This document shows positions 6,873 to 10,211 of a stretch of DNA of 10,211 nucleotides, in pieces (positions within the stretch are counted from its first letter, which is position 1; every line of letters begins with the position of its first letter). Source of the stretch: Cycloclasticus sp. (GTDB lineage Bacteria > Pseudomonadota > Gammaproteobacteria > Methylococcales > Cycloclasticaceae). Under the pieces are notes generated by a model that was given only the letters and a program-made list of their open reading frames with translations, did not search any database and was not told the origin of the DNA. The translations under genes and the position numbers were made by a program. Location: NCBI GenBank assembly GCA_019090295.1, contig JAHRWG010000078.1, forward strand, positions 1-10,211, written 5' to 3'.

Positions 6873-8387
6873 ATGGCTGATTATAAAGAAAAGTATTTGC
6901 GTGCTGTTAAAGCACTTAGTGAGGTTGAGAGAGAAGGTGACGATAAGCTTAGCTCGTTATACCAGAGCTTGCTCGCGGTGTTTCAAGAGCTTAAAGGGCG
7001 GCATAAAGAAATAGATAAGCTTGTTGTTAGTTTGCCTAAAAAATTACCAGTTACCGGTGTTTTGCCAATATTGGATTTGGTCAGGCTCAAAGAGCTCATC
7101 ATTAGTTATCTACCAAAAGACGATCTGGTCGGTTTTGCCCCTTTGGTGTTGGACGAATTACTGACTGGTTTGGCTTTGGCAGATGAGCTGAATGTAGATG
7201 TGGAACGGCTAAGAAAAAGCTTAAGTAAAGCTAAGGTTTTAAAAGACTACACGGCTATAGCAGGTAAAGTAGTTAAATTGGTGCGTAAAAACCTAGTGAC
7301 GCCAACCTTGTCTTCTCAAAGTGGTTCTGTGGATGACATTAAGCGAAGCATTAATTCTCAGCTTGAATTGTTTGAAAAAGGAGATGCAGGCCTTGCTGCA
7401 GCAGTGGATTTAGCGCAGCTAAGGAAAAGCCTAAAGCAAGTTGAAAGCCTATATGATTTGGAGTCGTTTTATACTGAGTTTTTCGATAGTTTAAATCAAG
7501 GTTTACTGCAAAAGGACGACTTTATAGTAGAGTTGTCAGGCTTAATTGAGACGGTAGTTGATCAGTTGACGGAGTTATCGACTGATTTAAAGGAAGAAAG
7601 TATAAACCGTGATCAAGCACGGAAAGATCGCTGGCGGTTAACAGAATTGATGGGTGGAGAGATAAAAACGCTTCGTGACTCACTTGTTAAAGAGGATAGT
7701 TTGGAGGTGCTTAAAACCAAACTAACTGAAAGGCTAGAGAATTTAGGAGGTGCTATTAGCCAATTTTCGACCCTAGAGGTTAATCGTGCAGATCAGGCAA
7801 AGAAGCATACTGACCGCATGGGGCGTCAATTAAAGGCTGTAGAAGAGGAACTGATTCAATTAAAAGGTTCATTAGTTGAAGCGCAGGAACAGGCTCTAGT
7901 GGATCCTTTAACGGGTGTTTCTAACCGCCGTGCATTTGATGAGCGTATGTCCATAGAGTACCAACGCTGGCAAAGAAATAATGAACCCTTGGTGCTTGCG
8001 ATTTTGGACATTGATCACTTTAAAAAAATTAATGATAATTATGGGCACCCAGTGGGGGATACAGTCTTAAGATCAGTCAGTCAGCTCATTGACAAGCAGG
8101 TGAGGGGCAGTGATTTTTTTGGCCGGATTGGTGGTGAAGAATTTGCAATTGTTTTTGTTGGCAGTAGTATTGATAATGCATTAAAACGTCTGGACCAGTT
8201 CAGAAAAAGTGTAGAAACATGCAAATTTGGTATAAAAGGTAAGCGTGTTGTTGTTACGTTATCGGCTGGGTGTGCAAGTTTTGAGACAGGAGATGAGATT
8301 GATTTTGTTTATGAGAAGGCAGATAACGCTTTAATGGAAGCTAAAAAAACCGGGCGTAATAAATGTTTAAGTGCTCAGCCTGCTTAG
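6873..8387 (+). CDS. Soluble diguanylate cyclase (GGDEF domain) with long uncharacterised N-terminal helical region
   Basis: The C-terminal domain (about 343-498) is a complete GGDEF domain that should make cyclic di-GMP from two GTP: DPLTGVSNRR (344-353), metal-binding Asp379 in LDIDHFKKIND (378-388), and GGEEF (420-424). The inhibitory I-site RxxD is intact (Arg411/Asp414), exactly five residues before GGEEF, so product feedback inhibition is expected. The first 340 residues have no transmembrane segment or signal peptide, are rich in Leu, Lys and Glu, and look almost wholly helical, with coiled-coil-like stretches near 225-250 and 300-342 leading into the catalytic domain. I recognise no standard sensor domain there; the N-terminus loosely recalls Pseudomonas DgcH-type cyclases, from memory only. 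The gene stands alone after the rpsI terminator. The ATG at 6873 has only weak upstream purines (AAGAAG, 6847-6852). Confidence 0.92.
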   Translation: MADYKEKYLRAVKALSEVEREGDDKLSSLYQSLLAVFQELKGRHKEIDKLVVSLPKKLPVTGVLPILDLVRLKELIISYLPKDDLVGFAPLVLDELLTGLALADELNVDVERLRKSLSKAKVLKDYTAIAGKVVKLVRKNLVTPTLSSQSGSVDDIKRSINSQLELFEKGDAGLAAAVDLAQLRKSLKQVESLYDLESFYTEFFDSLNQGLLQKDDFIVELSGLIETVVDQLTELSTDLKEESINRDQARKDRWRLTELMGGEIKTLRDSLVKEDSLEVLKTKLTERLENLGGAISQFSTLEVNRADQAKKHTDRMGRQLKAVEEELIQLKGSLVEAQEQALVDPLTGVSNRRAFDERMSIEYQRWQRNNEPLVLAILDIDHFKKINDNYGHPVGDTVLRSVSQLIDKQVRGSDFFGRIGGEEFAIVFVGSSIDNALKRLDQFRKSVETCKFGIKGKRVVVTLSAGCASFETGDEIDFVYEKADNALMEAKKTGRNKCLSAQPA

Positions 8388-8393
8388 TTAGGT

Positions 8394-10097
8394 TTACCTT
8401 CTATTCTTTAAATAACACATAGCTTGGTGAGTACTTAAGAAAATATTTTGTGAACTTATTTTTTGAATAAAGGGGCTTCCTTTAAGTTTATCCATAACAG
8501 GGCCCTTTATTTCGGCTAAATGGAGTGAAATAGCGGCTTTTCCCAAGTTATGATGAATGCTTTCAAGTGACTCTAGTGCACTGGTATCGATAATGCTAAT
8601 CGAACTGCAGATCAAGACTACGTGGTCTATTGCAGGCTTATCAGCAATTAGCTGCATAATACGGTCCTCCAAATAATTTGTGTTAGCAAAGTAGAGGTTT
8701 TCATCAATACGGATGGCTAAAATATGCGGATCAGTTGTAACGATGTACCTGTCAATATTTCTATAATGCTCGGTATTGCCAACTTGCCCTACAACAGCGA
8801 TATGAGGTTTAGTGCTTCGCTGTAGGTAGATTCCAATCGATATGGCCGCGCCACAAATAAGCCCAGTTTCAACGTTGATAATAAGAACAGTGAAAAAAGT
8901 TACCAGTAATGACAGCGCGTCAGTTTTGTCATACCGCCACACCTGCTTAAATGCGTGAATATTAATGAGTGGTGCTACGGCCACGATGATAATAGCTGCC
9001 AGTATGGCCTTGGGTAGAAAAAAGAAAAAGGGTGTTAGGCTGAGAAGGGTAAAGGTAACTAGCCCCGCTGTGATGACGGATGCTAAAGGTGTATTAGCGC
9101 CGGATGAAAAGTTGACCATTGAGCGCCCAAACCCACCGGCAACAGGAAAGCCACCACTTATAGATGCGGCGATATTAGCGGCGCCTAAGCCTTGTAGTTC
9201 TTTACTGGCGCTTATTTTTTCTCTTCTTTGGCTAGCCATTGATTTAGCAATAGAAACACTTTCTAGGTAACCAATTAATGCGATTACGAAAGCGTTAGGC
9301 AGTAACTGTTTAACTAAACCTATACTGAAATCAGGAAATTGAATGCTGGGTAAGCCTGCTGGGATATGGCCGATAATAGTAACAAGTTGCTCAGTGTTGA
9401 GACTAAAGTAATAAACGGAAAATGTACTTAAAGCGACAACTAAGAGTGGGCCTGACTTAGAGGCAAACTGCCTTGCAGTACTATTCATGGGGCGTGTTTT
9501 TAAATAGCGTGTTAGAGGTGCTTTAAATAACCATAGAATAAGTAAACCGAAAAGGCCAATTAAGGTGCTGTATACATTGGATTGCGGTAACTGCTCAAGC
9601 GTTCTATACGCAGTTTCATAGGCCGGTAACCCACGTGGAATAGACAAGCCTAAAAGGTTTTTAAGTTGGCTCAATATTATAATGATAGCTGAGGCGCTAA
9701 TAAACCCAGACGTAACTGGGTGGCTAAGGAAGTTAATGATACCGCTTAACCTAATCATTTTTAAGGTGAGCAAAAGAATGCCTACTAGAAAAGCAAGTGT
9801 GTGGGCGGCTGCAATGGTTTGCTCAGTGCTGCTTAGGTTTAATTCAAGAAGTGCTGTGCCCGTCATAAGTGACATTAAGCCGACAGGGCCAACAGCAAGT
9901 GTGTTGCTGCTGCCAAATGCTGCATATAAAACCAAAGGGAGAATAGAGGAATAGAGAGCGACTTCTGGTGGCAAGCCGGCCAGCATGCCGTAGGCGATAG
10001 CTTGAGGGACAAGTACAACTGAAACTATAATGCCGGCAACGATATCACCCGACAATTGGTCTTTTTGGTACGTTATAAGCCAAGGAGGCATGAACAT
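8394..10097 (-). CDS. SulP-family inorganic anion transporter with C-terminal STAS domain
   Basis: SulP (SLC26-like) proteins move anions such as sulfate, bicarbonate or dicarboxylates across the inner membrane. The 567 residues are a normal full length. The family hallmark region is clear: PQAIAYGMLAGLPPE (31-45), LYSSILPLVLYAAFGSS (48-64) and AVGPVGLMSLM (68-78). Many hydrophobic helices follow to about 425, including the conserved GGFPVAGGFGRS stretch (315-326). The STAS domain (about 455-565) carries IDTSALESL (503-511), the site phosphorylated or bound in anti-sigma-antagonist relatives. ATG at 10097 is preceded by AAAAGG ten bases away, better placed than for the second ATG at 10091. 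No carbonic anhydrase or sulfur-assimilation gene adjoins it, so the substrate is open. Its stop lies 6 bases from the convergent cyclase stop. Confidence 0.93.
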   Translation of the reverse strand: MFMPPWLITYQKDQLSGDIVAGIIVSVVLVPQAIAYGMLAGLPPEVALYSSILPLVLYAAFGSSNTLAVGPVGLMSLMTGTALLELNLSSTEQTIAAAHTLAFLVGILLLTLKMIRLSGIINFLSHPVTSGFISASAIIIILSQLKNLLGLSIPRGLPAYETAYRTLEQLPQSNVYSTLIGLFGLLILWLFKAPLTRYLKTRPMNSTARQFASKSGPLLVVALSTFSVYYFSLNTEQLVTIIGHIPAGLPSIQFPDFSIGLVKQLLPNAFVIALIGYLESVSIAKSMASQRREKISASKELQGLGAANIAASISGGFPVAGGFGRSMVNFSSGANTPLASVITAGLVTFTLLSLTPFFFFLPKAILAAIIIVAVAPLINIHAFKQVWRYDKTDALSLLVTFFTVLIINVETGLICGAAISIGIYLQRSTKPHIAVVGQVGNTEHYRNIDRYIVTTDPHILAIRIDENLYFANTNYLEDRIMQLIADKPAIDHVVLICSSISIIDTSALESLESIHHNLGKAAISLHLAEIKGPVMDKLKGSPFIQKISSQNIFLSTHQAMCYLKNRR

Positions 10098-10158
10098 TTG
10101 AAGTGCGCCTTTTATTGTTTTATGTGTGCAGGGCCATTGTTATGATCGGCTCGCATAA

Positions 10159-10187
10159 AAGTATAGCTATTTTAATTATAAGTATAG
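10159..10187 (-). repeat. Two direct copies of CTATACTT, 21 bases apart, at the SulP promoter
   Basis: Reading the minus strand, CTATACTT occurs at 10187-10180 and again at 10166-10159, start to start 21 bases (two helical turns). One copy lies between the candidate -35 and -10 and the other just past the inferred transcription start. They could be two half-sites for one regulator. Each also contains TATACT, so they could instead be spare -10-like hexamers in an AT-rich promoter. Confidence 0.4.
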
Positions 10188-10205
10188 ATCAAAGTAGCTT
10201 GTCAA
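10175..10205 (-). promoter_or_regulatory. Candidate sigma-70 promoter of the SulP gene
   Basis: On the minus strand TTGACA (10205-10200) and TATAAT (10180-10175) both match consensus perfectly, but the spacer is 19 bases, longer than the preferred 17. The inferred start near 10168 would leave a leader of about 70 bases. No terminator-like hairpin is visible in that leader. Confidence 0.45.
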
Positions 10206-10211
10206 TAAGGC

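Noticed and set aside
8965..9270. Plus-strand open frame of 101 codons within the SulP gene
   Set aside because: It is antisense to conserved membrane segments and its composition mirrors that coding strand.
10120..10137. Five-codon minus-strand reading frame (MALHT) in the SulP leader as a possible leader peptide
   Set aside because: It is too short to distinguish from chance, with no ribosome-binding site or attenuator hairpin.
1..10211. Mobile element, CRISPR array, toxin-antitoxin or defence system
   Set aside because: No transposase, inverted-repeat ends, regular repeat-spacer units or small paired genes are visible; the gene content is core metabolism, ribosome, signalling and transport.

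Overview
The window looks like an ordinary chromosomal segment of a free-living gammaproteobacterium. The L13 and S9 proteins, including the S9 tail RPQYSKR, are gammaproteobacterial in character, and the galU, pgi and nucleotide-sugar-dehydrogenase order followed by a membrane-bound sugar-nucleotide dehydratase fits that group. I cannot place it to genus; a marine lineage is only a guess. There are no tRNAs, insertion sequences, phage genes, CRISPR arrays or defence genes.

Region 1 (1-5737, + strand) concerns sugar nucleotides for surface polysaccharide. It holds the 3' part of galU (G1P + UTP to UDP-glucose), pgi (F6P/G6P interconversion), a UDP-glucose dehydrogenase homologue, and a full-length polytopic WbpM/PglF/CapD-type dehydratase. 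The first three are nearly fused: a 2-base gap, then a 4-base GTGA overlap. The dehydratase follows after 81 bases. The dehydrogenase homologue has lost the catalytic cysteine and several other active-site residues of UDP-glucose dehydrogenase while keeping the fold and an intact reading frame. It looks like a pseudoenzyme or a protein with changed chemistry, and it is the most unusual thing in the window.

Region 2 (about 5786-6773, + strand) is the rplM-rpsI operon. It has a recognisable sigma-70 promoter with a GC-rich discriminator and ends in two hairpins, the second a good intrinsic terminator.

Region 3 (6873-8387, + strand) is a soluble diguanylate cyclase with an intact GGEEF active site, an intact RxxD inhibitory site and about 340 residues of predicted helical N-terminal sequence of unknown function.

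Region 4 (8394-10205, - strand) is a SulP-family anion transporter with a C-terminal STAS domain, converging on the cyclase with only 6 bases between stop codons. Its upstream region holds a TTGACA/TATAAT promoter candidate and two direct repeats of CTATACTT exactly 21 bases apart.

I found no clear multi-gene novel system. The best leads are the degenerate dehydrogenase, the cyclase's N-terminal region and the repeat-bearing SulP promoter.
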